A stretch of DNA of 64,000 bases from Halosolutus halophilus (lineage in GTDB: Archaea > Halobacteriota > Halobacteria > Halobacteriales > Natrialbaceae). The stretch is taken from contig NZ_CP094974.1 of NCBI RefSeq assembly GCF_022869805.1, positions 3,224,001 to 3,288,000 of the forward strand. Direction: 5' to 3'. The notes beneath the pieces are model-generated. The model had not been told where the DNA came from, ran no database searches, and saw only the letters and a list, made by a program, of their open reading frames with translations. A program made the position numbers and the translations under genes. Positions 23,832-32,560 of the stretch are shown in pieces (the first letter of the stretch is position 1; every line of letters begins with the position of its first letter).

Positions 23832-25697
23832 CTACCGGCCGAACAGCCGCTGGAACAGGCTGCGCTCGGTCGGTCGTTCGGCGAGCAGGACCGAACAGCC
23901 GACCTCGTCGATCACGTCGATGTGCAGCGTCCCGGTCACGAGTCGCGAGAGGAGACCGCGTTCGGTCGCGCCGATGAGCATCATCGTGTGATCCGACGCC
24001 TCGCGACAGATCGCCGCCTCGACGTCGCCGGAGTCGTCGACGACGAGGTTCGCATCGCCGAGGTCGTGATCGACGGCCCACTCGCCGAGGAACTGTTCCG
24101 CCCGATCGGGTTCCGCCGGTTCGTCGGCGACGTACAGCAGGGTCACCTCGGCGCCGGCGGTCGTTCGAAGGGTCCGTACGACCTCGGCACTGAGGTCCGA
24201 ATCCGGCCCGCCTGCGGTCGGGAGGAGGATCCGCGAGGTGTCCAGACCGCGGTCTTTGAACACGAGGAAATCACACGGAAGCTCGCTGGTGAGTTCGCTG
24301 AGCGGGCGTTCGGCGCGCGCGGCGTCCCACAGCTGGTTTGCACCCCATCCCATCACCACGAGATCCGTCCCCATGCGTTCCGCGGTGATGAATATCTCCT
24401 CGAACGACCGGTGGGAGACGACCGTCGAGGTCTCACACTCGACGTCGTAGTCCCCGACGAGGTCGCGAACGTCCTCGAGCTGGTTGTCCGACTCCGAGAC
24501 GATGCGCCGGTGCTGGCGACTCCCGTAGTTCGCGGACGGACGCTCGGGAACCTGGACGATGTGGGCGACGTGAACGGTGCCCGACTCGTGGCCGCTGGCG
24601 AGCATCGCGGCGAGTTTGACGATCCTCGACTCGGTCCGGGGGTTCGCGATCGGCACCAGCACCCGGTAGGACTCGTCGTCAGCGGCCGTCCGCTCGCCGG
24701 TGTCGATCAGCGGGACGTACGATCGACCCGCGAATCCCCCGAACAGCCACTCGCGGGGGGAGAGCCGTCGCTCGCTGCCCGCAAAGCGTGCGGATTCGAG
24801 GCGTTTCTCGCTCGTCTGGTAGTAGTTGACAACCGTCACCAGCAGGACGCCGCCGAGCGTGTTGCCGAGCAACACCGGGAGCACGAACTCGGTCGCCCCG
24901 ACGAAAAGTCCGAGTTCGCCGGCGAAGACCAGGTAGAGCATCTCGGTGAAGGAGACGACGACGTGAAACAGGTTGCCGAGCGGAATCGCGAGGAACGCGA
25001 GGTAGACCATCACGAGGCGGGAAATCGTGTCCCGCGAGGCGAAGGTGACCCAGACGACGCCGGCGACGATCAGGCCCGCGAACGCGGCCTTGAAGAACAG
25101 GTCCCACCACGCCGTCTCGAGTCCGTGGGTTGCGATGCTCATCGCCGCCTCCTCCGCCGGTCTATCGAACACGCCGCCCCAGGTGAGCGCGGCCGCGCCG
25201 AACGCTCCACCGGCGAAGTTGCCCGCGAGCACGATGACCCAGTGACGGAGCAGCGCCGGGAGACTGGCCAGTCGCTCGATCGTCAGGGCGACGGGCGGCA
25301 GCGTGTTCTCGGTGTACAGCTGATAGCCGCCGATGATGATGTAGATGAACCCGAGCGGGTACAGCATCGAGCTGAGTATCGGATGCCCGTCCGTCGCGCC
25401 GTACAACGAGGCGTACAGCAGGAACGTGATCGTGATCGCGAACCCGGCCGCGAGACCGCTGAAGAAGAGTTCGCGATTTCCGGACGTGATCTCCTCGTCG
25501 GCTGCCGCGATGATCCGCTGGAACACCTCGTCGGAGGAGAATCGATCGCGAACGACCGATCCCACCGCAGGCGCGCCGTGTCTGGACCGTTCGACCGCCT
25601 CGCGAACGGAGTCTTCCCCGGACTGATCGGGTGACTCCGCGTCTACCTGATCGGGCGGCCCCGCATCCACGTGTTGAGGGCGTTCGGAATCACTCAT
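23832..25697 (-). CDS. Formate/nitrite-transporter channel fused to two UspA domains
   Basis: A 621-residue fusion. An acidic N-terminal tail (~1-65) leads into an FNT-type membrane domain (~70-330) with about six helices; YTENTLPPVALTIERLAS and GNTLGGVLLVTVVNYYQT are typical FNT loop and helix motifs. Two universal stress protein domains follow: one from ~350 (YRVLVPIANPRTE) and one from ~490 (RILLPTAGGPDSD), ending IGATERGLLSRLVTG and VGCSVLLAER. An FNT channel carries small monocarboxylates or nitrite; the cytosolic Usp pair may gate it by nucleotide binding (inference). I see no frameshift at the junctions. Confidence 0.9.
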   Translation of the reverse strand: MSDSERPQHVDAGPPDQVDAESPDQSGEDSVREAVERSRHGAPAVGSVVRDRFSSDEVFQRIIAAADEEITSGNRELFFSGLAAGFAITITFLLYASLYGATDGHPILSSMLYPLGFIYIIIGGYQLYTENTLPPVALTIERLASLPALLRHWVIVLAGNFAGGAFGAAALTWGGVFDRPAEEAAMSIATHGLETAWWDLFFKAAFAGLIVAGVVWVTFASRDTISRLVMVYLAFLAIPLGNLFHVVVSFTEMLYLVFAGELGLFVGATEFVLPVLLGNTLGGVLLVTVVNYYQTSEKRLESARFAGSERRLSPREWLFGGFAGRSYVPLIDTGERTAADDESYRVLVPIANPRTESRIVKLAAMLASGHESGTVHVAHIVQVPERPSANYGSRQHRRIVSESDNQLEDVRDLVGDYDVECETSTVVSHRSFEEIFITAERMGTDLVVMGWGANQLWDAARAERPLSELTSELPCDFLVFKDRGLDTSRILLPTAGGPDSDLSAEVVRTLRTTAGAEVTLLYVADEPAEPDRAEQFLGEWAVDHDLGDANLVVDDSGDVEAAICREASDHTMMLIGATERGLLSRLVTGTLHIDVIDEVGCSVLLAERPTERSLFQRLFGR

Positions 25698-25899
25698 TGG
25701 TGGATCGAATCGGGTAACGAACTAAGCGTTTGGCTTTCGAATCGATCTATCGGGTCCGTCAGGCGGTCGTGGCGATGGTCATCGACCGATCCCGACCCAC
25801 GGCTCGGCGTTCGTCGGGTCGTCGATTCCGATCGGCGATAGCGAAACCCTACGTAAGTATGACACACATTTAACACGGAACCGACACTGAGAGTACCAC

Positions 25900-27408
25900 A
25901 TGGAATCGCTGGCCGGAGAGTCGGTCGTCGTGATCGGAGCCGGCGTCGGCGGGCTGTCGACGGCCTGTTACCTCGCCGACGCGGGTGCCGACGTGCGAGT
26001 CATCGAGAAGAACGAGCAGCTAGGCGGCCGGGCGAGCCGCCTCGAACGTGACGGGTTCCGGTTCGACATGGGCCCGTCGTGGTACCTGATGCCCGACGTC
26101 TTCGAGCGCTTCTTCGCCGAATTCGATCGGACGCCGACCGACTACTACGACCTCACGCACCTCGATCCCCACTACCGGATCTTCTTCAAAGACGGCGATC
26201 GGGTGGACATTACGGCCGACATCGACCGGACGAAAGCACTCTTCGAGGAGTACGAGGAGGGTGCGGGAGAGGCCCTGGAACGCTACCTCGAGAAGTCGAA
26301 GGAGAACTACGAGGTCGGAATGGAACACTTCGTCTACGAGGACCGGTCCCGACTGCGGGACTACCTCGACCTCGACGTGGCCAGACAGGCCCGCGGCCTC
26401 TCCTTGCTCGGGTCGATGCAGGGCCACGTCGAGAAGTACTTCGACCACCCAAAGCTGCAGCAGATCGTGCAGTACACGCTGGTGTTCCTCGGCGGCTCAC
26501 CGAAGAACACCCCGGCGCTGTACAACCTGATGAGCCACGTCGATTTCAACCTCGGCGTCTGGTACCCCGAGAACGGCCTCGGCGGCGTGGTCGACGGCAT
26601 CGCCGACCTCGGTCGGGAACTCGGCGTCGAGTACGACACCGATCGACCGGCGACCGCCATCAAGGGACGCGAGGGCGCGTTCCTGATCGAGACGCCGGAC
26701 GGGCCGCTGCGACCGGACCTGATCGTCAGCAACGCCGACTACGCCCATACGGAACAAGAACTGCTCCCGCCCGAACGGCGCGGCTACGACGCCGACTACT
26801 GGGAGTCCCGGACCTACGCGCCCTCCGCCTTCCTGCTCTATCTCGGCGTCGAGGGCGAGGTCGAGAACCTCGAACACCACACGCTCGTGCTCCCGACCGA
26901 CTGGGAGGAGCACTTCGACCAAATTTTCGAGGATCCACAGTGGCCCGACGACCCCGCCTACTACCTGTGCGTGCCCTCGAAGACCGACGACTCGGTCGCC
27001 CCGGAGGGTCACAGCAACCTGTTCGTCCTCGTCCCGATCGCGCCGGGGCTCGAGGATACGCCCGAACGCCGCGAGGAGTACCGCGACCTGATCCTCGACG
27101 ACGTCGCCGCCAACACCGGCACCGACCTGCGCGATCGGATCGTCGTCGAGGAGTCGTTCTCCGTCGAGGACTTCGCCGATCGGTACAACAGCTTCAAGGG
27201 AACTGCCCTGGGAATGGCCCACACGCTCCGCCAGACCTCCCTCTTCCGGCCGCCCCACCGATCGAAGGAGGTCGACGGGTTGTACTTCACCGGCTCGTAC
27301 ACGACGCCCGGGATCGGCGTCCCCATGTGTCTGATCAGCGGCGAGTTGACCGCGGAGAAGGTGATCGAGGATTACGGGCAACCGGTACTGGCGGACGGCC
27401 GCCGGTGA
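25900..27408 (+). CDS. crtD: Carotenoid 3,4-desaturase, CrtI/CrtD family
   Basis: A 502-residue FAD-dependent phytoene-desaturase-type enzyme. The dinucleotide motif VIGAGVGGLSTACYLADAG is at the N-terminus with LGGRASRLERDGFRFDMGPS following; FTGSYTTPGIGVPMCLISG near the C-terminus closes the FAD site. Its place directly before lyeJ and cruF matches the known haloarchaeal bacterioruberin operon, in which this copy is the 3,4-desaturase acting on C50 intermediates; a plain phytoene desaturase is the alternative. TATA-like catttaac at about 25866 suits a near-leaderless start. Confidence 0.88.
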   Translation: MESLAGESVVVIGAGVGGLSTACYLADAGADVRVIEKNEQLGGRASRLERDGFRFDMGPSWYLMPDVFERFFAEFDRTPTDYYDLTHLDPHYRIFFKDGDRVDITADIDRTKALFEEYEEGAGEALERYLEKSKENYEVGMEHFVYEDRSRLRDYLDLDVARQARGLSLLGSMQGHVEKYFDHPKLQQIVQYTLVFLGGSPKNTPALYNLMSHVDFNLGVWYPENGLGGVVDGIADLGRELGVEYDTDRPATAIKGREGAFLIETPDGPLRPDLIVSNADYAHTEQELLPPERRGYDADYWESRTYAPSAFLLYLGVEGEVENLEHHTLVLPTDWEEHFDQIFEDPQWPDDPAYYLCVPSKTDDSVAPEGHSNLFVLVPIAPGLEDTPERREEYRDLILDDVAANTGTDLRDRIVVEESFSVEDFADRYNSFKGTALGMAHTLRQTSLFRPPHRSKEVDGLYFTGSYTTPGIGVPMCLISGELTAEKVIEDYGQPVLADGRR

Positions 27409-28337
27409 CGGTCGTGACCGGGGATCCGGCGTCGAATTCGAGTGCGGGATCGGGCTCCGGACCAGCGTCGCAGCCGGCGATCGCCGACGGCGACGACCGG
27501 GGGCTACGCAGCCGACTCGCGTACCTGCTGACGCTCTCGCGACCGCGGTTCTGGCTCTACCTCGCGGGCCCGGTGCTCGTGGGCGTCGCCTACGCCGCCG
27601 ACGGCGTCGGCGACCTCGTCTCGCCGGCGACCGCCGTCCTGTTCGCCTACTTCCTCCTCCCGGCGAACGTCTTCCTCTACGGAATCAACGACGTCTACGA
27701 TCGGGAGATCGACGCCACGAATCCGAAGAAGGAGGATAGAGAGGCGCGGTACCGGGGACAGCGCTGGGTTCCGGCCGTCGTCACCGGCTGTGCCGTCCTG
27801 CCGATCCTGTTCCTGCCACTCGTCCAGTCGACGGCGTGGCCGTGGCTCGCGGCCTTCCTCGTCCTCGGGACCGCCTACAGCGCGCCGCCGGCGCGGTTCA
27901 AGACGACCCCGCTCCTCGATTCGATCTCGAACGGGCTCTACGTCGCCCCCGGTGCAGCCGCCTACGCCGCCGTCGCCGGGACGCAACCGCCGCTGCTCGC
28001 GATCGGTGGCGGCTGGCTGTGGGCGATGGGGATGCACACCTTTTCGGCGATTCCCGACATCGAGCCCGATCGGGCGACCGGGATCCGGACGACCGCGACG
28101 GTCCTCGGGAAAGGGCGGAGCTACGCGTACTGCGGGGCGTGCTGGCTCGCCAGCGCCGTCGCCTTCGGCGCGCTCGACCCCCGGCTCGGCGTACTCATGG
28201 CGGTGTATCCCGTGCTCGTCGTGTCGATCGCCACCGCGAGCGTCGCCGTCGATCGGGCCTACTGGTGGTTCCCGGCGATCAATACCGCGGTCGGCGCGGC
28301 GCTGACGATGGGCGGACTCTGGAGGCTCTATGGATAG
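27405..28337 (+). CDS. lyeJ: Lycopene elongase, UbiA-type prenyltransferase
   Basis: A 310-residue membrane prenyltransferase. The Mg-pyrophosphate motif is GINDVYDREIDATNP (Asn95, Asp96, Asp99, Asp103), with a second acidic site in IPDIEPDRATG. In haloarchaea this enzyme adds C5 units to both ends of lycopene on the way to bacterioruberin. GTG at 27405 overlaps the crtD stop (GTGA). The first ~35 residues are Ser/Gly-rich and probably disordered. The end overlaps cruF by 8 bp. Confidence 0.92.
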   Translation: MTVVTGDPASNSSAGSGSGPASQPAIADGDDRGLRSRLAYLLTLSRPRFWLYLAGPVLVGVAYAADGVGDLVSPATAVLFAYFLLPANVFLYGINDVYDREIDATNPKKEDREARYRGQRWVPAVVTGCAVLPILFLPLVQSTAWPWLAAFLVLGTAYSAPPARFKTTPLLDSISNGLYVAPGAAAYAAVAGTQPPLLAIGGGWLWAMGMHTFSAIPDIEPDRATGIRTTATVLGKGRSYAYCGACWLASAVAFGALDPRLGVLMAVYPVLVVSIATASVAVDRAYWWFPAINTAVGAALTMGGLWRLYG

Positions 28338-29193
28338 TTTCTCGACGGGGTCCCACGACTGGACGCGAGCGACGGTCCAGCGGCGCCTCGAGACGATCGT
28401 CCGCGAGAACCGGTTCACGATCGCGGTGGTGTTTCCGATCGTCGGCGCGGTGACGCTCGTGGCGAGCGCCGAGGGACTGCTCCCCGACCCGCTTTCGTAC
28501 AACCCGTTCCTGATCCTGTTCGGGACGCTGGTCATGCGATCGCCGCTCGTCGTGGGGCTCCTCCCGCGGATCGACCGGCGGGCGCTCGGCGTCCTCGGGG
28601 CCCTGACGGCGTTCACGTACGCGATCGAGATCGTCGGGGTACGAACCGACTGGCCCTACGGGGCGTTCGAGTACGGGATCCGGCTCGGGCCGATGCTGTT
28701 CGGGGAGATCCCTCTCGCCTTGCCCCTGTTTTTCGTCCCGCTGGTGCTGAACGCGTACCTGCTCACCTTGCTGGTCCTCCGCGAGTGGGCCGAAAACCCC
28801 GTGGTTCGGCTCGCGACCGCGATCGCCGCCATCGTCGGGATCGACCTCGTGCTGGACCCCGCAGCCGTCGCGATCGGCTTCTGGGCCTTCCTCCCGCCGG
28901 GAGGGTACTACGGGGTCCCCGTCTCGAACTACGTCGGCTGGCTCATCTCGGGCTCCGTCGCCGTCGTGCTGGTCGATCTCGCCTTCGATCGGGCAGCCCT
29001 CCGAGAGCGCGTTCGAGCCTGCGAGTTCGTCCTCGACGACCTGGTGAGTTTCGTCCTGCTGTGGGGGTCGATCAACGTCCTCTACGGGAACTGGCTCGCG
29101 GCCGGCGTCGCCGGCCTGTTCTGTCTCGGCCTGCTGCGTACCGATCGGTACGATCGAGACCTGCTCCGGACGGCGCTCCCGGGAGTCGGGTGA
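28330..29193 (+). CDS. cruF: Bisanhydrobacterioruberin hydratase CruF (DUF422)
   Basis: A 287-residue polytopic membrane protein of the CruF/DUF422 carotenoid family. It adds water across the terminal isoprenyl double bonds to complete bacterioruberin. Seen here are about seven hydrophobic helices, VGVRTDWPYGAFEYG and ALPLFFVPLVLNAYLL. ATG at 28330 overlaps lyeJ. Last gene of crtD-lyeJ-cruF; a TnpB element lies ~150 bp beyond its stop and separates it from crtB. Confidence 0.9.
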   Translation: MDSFSTGSHDWTRATVQRRLETIVRENRFTIAVVFPIVGAVTLVASAEGLLPDPLSYNPFLILFGTLVMRSPLVVGLLPRIDRRALGVLGALTAFTYAIEIVGVRTDWPYGAFEYGIRLGPMLFGEIPLALPLFFVPLVLNAYLLTLLVLREWAENPVVRLATAIAAIVGIDLVLDPAAVAIGFWAFLPPGGYYGVPVSNYVGWLISGSVAVVLVDLAFDRAALRERVRACEFVLDDLVSFVLLWGSINVLYGNWLAAGVAGLFCLGLLRTDRYDRDLLRTALPGVG

Positions 29194-29345
29194 CGGGAGT
29201 ACCGACCCAGTTCGTGACGGGGATTCGCCACGGGCGATCGAGTTGTTTTGGGGCCGCTCTCGAGCAGCATCTCGAAGCGACGAGACGGCCGTACTCGAAT
29301 CGTTACTGAGACTGTCGTAACGAGAGCAACACGGGAGTCCCGAAG

Positions 29346-29500
29346 TGACATCCTCCTCGCCGTAAACGGCGAGGCTTCCCGTACCGCACGTTGGGATATT
29401 TGCTGGTCTACGAGACGGCCTGCTCTCTCGTCCGAAACGTCCCGCTCTCGCGGTCGAACAGGTGTACCGATGGCTGTGCCACACAGCCGTTACTCCTATC
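29346..29500 (-). ncRNA. Predicted omega RNA (reRNA) of the TnpB element
   Basis: In TnpB systems the guide RNA overlaps the 3' end of tnpB and runs through the right end, with the guide read from DNA just outside it. Here it would be transcribed leftwards through the hairpin at 29355-29374, and its guide would begin TTCGGGACTCCCG (minus strand, from about 29345). The extent is estimated; only the hairpin is directly visible. Confidence 0.45.
29355..29374. repeat. Right-end hairpin of the TnpB element
   Basis: Arms CCTCGCCGT and ACGGCGAGG are exact complements around AA. A related hairpin with the same core GCCGTAAACGGC occurs at 30758-30775 in the same orientation. Confidence 0.8.
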
Positions 29501-30658
29501 CTCACTGTGAGGACTCGGAGTTATCTTCTGACGCATATTCTCCGCCCCGTTACAATCCGCGTTTCCAACCAACTCACACGACGAGCAAACGTACAGGCCA
29601 CGTTCAACACGGTTCGACTTCGTATCGTCGCCACATCGTGAACACGTCTTCGAGGTGTCCCACTCATTCTCCTTCAGCACCTCAACGCCGCGTATCTCGC
29701 CTTTGTAGTCGAGGTACTGGTAGATACGGTCGAACGCCCACGAGTGCAACTTCTTGTTGCCGATCTTGCCCCAGTCCGACTCTCGCACGTCTTCAGGCCA
29801 ACTCACCGCAAGCGTGCCAACACCACGTTCGACACACTCGGCGATGATGGCGTCCGTGAGAACGTGGTAAAAGTGTGTCTCACGTTCCGCAAGTTTCCGA
29901 CGTGCCCACATCGACTTCTCCGAGGGGCCGTTCTCACCCTCAGTGTCATACTCTGCTCGCGTGAAGTAGTGCTTGTCTTCTTTGAGCGAGTTGCCGGGGT
30001 ACAGGACGTAGTCGTCGGGGAAGGCGACTGTGGCGATGTTCGCGATGCCAAGGTCGATACCTGCAACTTCGTCGCCTGCCGAGTCGTTGGTTTCGAGTTC
30101 GACCTTGCAGACGAAGTGCAATTCCCACTCGTCGCCGTTCCAGACGGCACGAACGTTCTGCACCTTGTTGACTTCCGAGAGATCAACGTCTGGTCGGGTC
30201 TGGTACTCGCAGAGGATGAAGTCCGACCAGTTCTCTTTGAGGTTCGAGCCTTTCGAGAGTCGGACGCGGTTGTTCTCGGGGTCGTGTCTGAAGCCGTCTG
30301 CTTTGAACGTCACCGTAGAACGCGGTCGGGTGTCGCCGTGTTTGCGGTAGCCGGGCGGATTCGCCTCTGGGTCTTTCTGTCGTAGGTCGAACCACGACTG
30401 GAAAGCGTCAGAAAGTTCTTCAATGACTTTCTGACTGGATTGCGCGTTCAGGTCTTTCCAGCACGACTGGTTCTTCATATATGCTTTCAGCGCCCCTTCG
30501 TCTGGGATTTCGCCGGTTGCGTCCCAGATGCGATCGGCTGTCCAGCGTGCGACGTTCCAAATTTTGGAGGCGGAATCTCCGAGCGAGTCGAGGCCACCAC
30601 ACACCTGTCGGTGGTTCTGGATGGAACCAACGTAGGTGCGCGTAACCTCAATCGCCAT
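29408..30658 (-). CDS. tnpB: RNA-guided endonuclease TnpB
   Basis: A 416-residue TnpB with all key residues in place. The RuvC-like triad is Asp202 (GIDLGIANIATV), Glu289 (SWPEDVRE) and Asp368 (NADCNGAENM); the zinc ribbon uses Cys339, Cys342, Cys358 and Cys361. The N-terminal ~190 residues are the REC/wedge region. It cuts DNA matched by its omega RNA next to a TAM and helps the element persist. Base composition is less GC-rich than its neighbours, as usual for mobile genes. A TATA-like element at 30683-30690 gives a leaderless start at 30658. Confidence 0.93.
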   Translation of the reverse strand: MAIEVTRTYVGSIQNHRQVCGGLDSLGDSASKIWNVARWTADRIWDATGEIPDEGALKAYMKNQSCWKDLNAQSSQKVIEELSDAFQSWFDLRQKDPEANPPGYRKHGDTRPRSTVTFKADGFRHDPENNRVRLSKGSNLKENWSDFILCEYQTRPDVDLSEVNKVQNVRAVWNGDEWELHFVCKVELETNDSAGDEVAGIDLGIANIATVAFPDDYVLYPGNSLKEDKHYFTRAEYDTEGENGPSEKSMWARRKLAERETHFYHVLTDAIIAECVERGVGTLAVSWPEDVRESDWGKIGNKKLHSWAFDRIYQYLDYKGEIRGVEVLKENEWDTSKTCSRCGDDTKSNRVERGLYVCSSCELVGNADCNGAENMRQKITPSPHSEDRSNGCVAQPSVHLFDRESGTFRTREQAVS

Positions 30659-30672
30659 ACATAGCCTATGTA
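30658..30672. promoter_or_regulatory. 15-bp inverted repeat at the tnpB start
   Basis: TACATAG-C-CTATGTA is a perfect dyad that includes part of the tnpB ATG. It may be a left-end structure of the element or an operator that limits tnpB expression. Confidence 0.4.
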
Positions 30673-30752
30673 GACAAACTTACTTAATAGTGTGGATTAA
30701 CGTGGAATATCCGTCCTGCCATCGGCGGTGGGTTGTGGAGGCGTTGTCGGAT

Positions 30753-31142
30753 TCACTCCCGCCGTAAACGGCGGGATTCTCTCCTCGCAGAAAGATAGAC
30801 GACCAGAAAAGCACCGATAGCCGCGAGAACCGACGGAGCGCCGGCGATCACCGTTCCCGCAACGTAGAGCGCGGTGAACGCGATCGTAGTCTGCGCACAG
30901 GCGACGAGTATCCACACGACGGCCTTCCGCGTCCGATCGTACTTCGGCCAGTGATCCTCGTAAACTGTGGGAACTCCGACCGCCAGCGCCGTCAAGAGGA
31001 AGAAACGTCCGGCTATCCCGTCCGTGTTGGATTGAAAGACGTTCGCCGTAGGGATAGCGACGACGATCGCCGTAAGCGTTGTAATAGTACGCTGTGTCGT
31101 GGCCCATTCGCGGATCCTGGAACGCGCACCCGTAGTCGGCAT
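30753..31142 (-). CDS. Four-helix membrane protein with a mobile-element-derived C-terminus
   Basis: A 129-residue protein with about four hydrophobic segments (TITTLTAIVVAIPTANVF, FFLLTALAVGVPTVY, VVWILVACAQTTIAFTALYV, VIAGAPSVLAAIGAFLVVYL). Its last residues (ESRRLRRE-stop) are encoded by a hairpin of the TnpB right-end type at 30758-30775, and the TGA lies just outside it. It is therefore likely truncated and re-terminated by an inserted element. No family recognised. ATG at 31142. Confidence 0.6.
   Translation of the reverse strand: MPTTGARSRIREWATTQRTITTLTAIVVAIPTANVFQSNTDGIAGRFFLLTALAVGVPTVYEDHWPKYDRTRKAVVWILVACAQTTIAFTALYVAGTVIAGAPSVLAAIGAFLVVYLSARRESRRLRRE
30758..30775. repeat. Solo TnpB-type right-end hairpin
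   Basis: CCCGCCGT-AA-ACGGCGGG has the same core and orientation as the hairpin ending the tnpB element, but no tnpB lies directly inside it. It looks like the remnant of a second element next to the present one. Confidence 0.6.
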
Positions 31143-31342
31143 AGTAACTAGCTCATACGAGAGATAAACATATCTCCGGATATTCTTTGAAATTAGTCCC
31201 GTGTATGACGGTCCCTCGCCGGACGGGTGGTGACCGAACAGCGCGAGACGAGTCGGATGTATCTACCTGTTCCGAGACCGGAGAGAGCGGTCCGTCGTTC
31301 GTCTTCGATCGACGATCGGGACGACCTGCAGCTGCAGCGCAC

Positions 31343-31495
31343 TTAGACGAACAGGTTACTGAGCGGTTCGCCGAACTGGAGCAACAACAGCACGGCTGCG
31401 AGCGTGATCGTCAGCCAGACGGCGAGGCTGATCGCGGTCGTTCGAACGCCTTCCCGATCGATCGCGAGCGGATCGTGTCCCGAATCAGTACGCAT
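31343..31495 (-). CDS. 50-residue single-helix membrane protein downstream of crtB
   Basis: An ATG at 31495 opens 50 codons ending TAA at 31343. A short acidic/charged head (MRTDSGHDPLAIDREGVRTT) leads into one hydrophobic helix (AISLAVWLTITLAAVLLLLQ) and FGEPLSNLFV. Third codon positions are mostly G/C, helix boundaries are clean, and the gene follows crtB on the same strand with a 61-bp gap. I know no named family. It could be a small partner of a membrane enzyme in carotenoid synthesis (inference). Confidence 0.6.
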   Translation of the reverse strand: MRTDSGHDPLAIDREGVRTTAISLAVWLTITLAAVLLLLQFGEPLSNLFV

Positions 31496-31556
31496 ACGTG
31501 ACGATCAGGATCGCCGATCCAACGAATTTCGACCCAAAATATAGAGGGGGTTGACG

Positions 31557-32507
31557 TTATCGCGTCGGCACGTGATCGCTCGGGCCCGGACTGTGGCGGT
31601 CCTGTTCGACCGCCGGAATCGCCGAGACGCGCTGGAACACCGCCTCAGGGTCGCGGTTCCAGTGCCAGTGCCAGCGGGTCTTCGCGAGACACCACAGTTT
31701 CCGCGCCGTCGACAGCGACGGCTCGGTCGAGAGCACGTCGTACCCCTGGTCGTGGATGACGGCGTGGTGTTCGGCGTAGAGCACGGCCGCGAGCAGGACC
31801 GGAAGCTGACAGTCCTCCGGGAGATACCGGATTCCGGCGACGCCTTCACGGTAGAGGTCCTCCGTTCGCCTGAGTTCCTCGGCCATCGCCGCTCCGAACG
31901 AGTCCGAGTACTCGAGCCGTTCGATCTGCTCGTCCGGAACGCCGTGTGCACGAAGGGTCTCCTGGGGGACGTAGATCCGATCGCGTTCGACGACGTCCTC
32001 GCGGACGTCCCGCAGGAAGTTCGTCATCTGGAAGGCTTCACCGAGTTTGATCGCGTGCGGGAGGGCGGTCTCCGGGTCGTCGGGTTCCATGATCGCGGTC
32101 ATCATCACGCCGACCGCCGCGGCCGAACCGCGCATGTACTCCTCGAGGTCGGCGTAGGTCTCGTACCGGCGTCGATCGATGTCGGTGGCCATCGCGTCGA
32201 GGAACTCCTCGACCTCCTCGTCAGCGATCCCGTACCGCTCGCGCAGTTCCTGGAACGCCTCGAGGACGGGATCGTCCGGCTCGACCTCGCCCAGCGCTTG
32301 CGCCCGGAGCCGCTCGAGTTCGGCCCGCTGTCGTTCGGGCGACACGCCAGCCGCGTCGTCGACGACTTCATCCGCGATCCGAAAAAACGCGTAGAGGACG
32401 TGCGTCGCGTTACGCACCCGTTCGGGGAGGAATCGCGTCGCGAGATAAAACGTTTTGCCGGTCCGTTTCTGGATTGCTTTGCCAGCGTCGATGTGTTCCT
32501 GTTGCAT
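31557..32507 (-). CDS. crtB: Phytoene synthase CrtB
   Basis: A 316-residue squalene/phytoene synthase that condenses two geranylgeranyl diphosphates to phytoene. The two Asp-rich motifs are RIADEVVDDA (Asp46-Asp51) and NFLRDVREDVVERDRIYVP (~165-183). ATG at 32507 (MQQEHIDAGKAIQ). It lies 65 bp downstream of a Bat-like regulator on the same strand and has its own TATA in that gap. It is unlinked by strand to crtD-lyeJ-cruF but only 2.4 kb away, with the TnpB element between. Confidence 0.93.
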   Translation of the reverse strand: MQQEHIDAGKAIQKRTGKTFYLATRFLPERVRNATHVLYAFFRIADEVVDDAAGVSPERQRAELERLRAQALGEVEPDDPVLEAFQELRERYGIADEEVEEFLDAMATDIDRRRYETYADLEEYMRGSAAAVGVMMTAIMEPDDPETALPHAIKLGEAFQMTNFLRDVREDVVERDRIYVPQETLRAHGVPDEQIERLEYSDSFGAAMAEELRRTEDLYREGVAGIRYLPEDCQLPVLLAAVLYAEHHAVIHDQGYDVLSTEPSLSTARKLWCLAKTRWHWHWNRDPEAVFQRVSAIPAVEQDRHSPGPSDHVPTR

Positions 32508-32560
32508 TCTCGTCCTCGTATCAACCTAACTTCAGTCGGGTGTCTACGATACGACAGGAG

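Larger units (their letters stand above)
29346..30690 (-). mobile_element. TnpB-only IS200/IS605-group element (IS1341 type)
   Basis: An intact tnpB with no tnpA. The right end (low coordinate) is a hairpin, CCTCGCCGT-AA-ACGGCGAGG at 29355-29374, followed on the minus strand by GGATGTCAC, which looks like the usual haloarchaeal right end. The left boundary is not certain; I place it just upstream of the tnpB start, near an inverted repeat at 30658-30672. No terminal inverted repeats or target duplication are expected for this group. Movement would need a tnpA in trans. Confidence 0.75.

Noticed and set aside
23922-25634. 570-codon plus-strand frame opposite the FNT-Usp gene
   Set aside because: Exact antisense shadow of a clear membrane/Usp fusion.
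31187-31501. 104-codon plus-strand frame beside crtB
   Set aside because: It overlaps, on the other strand, the better supported 50-residue membrane ORF and has poor composition.
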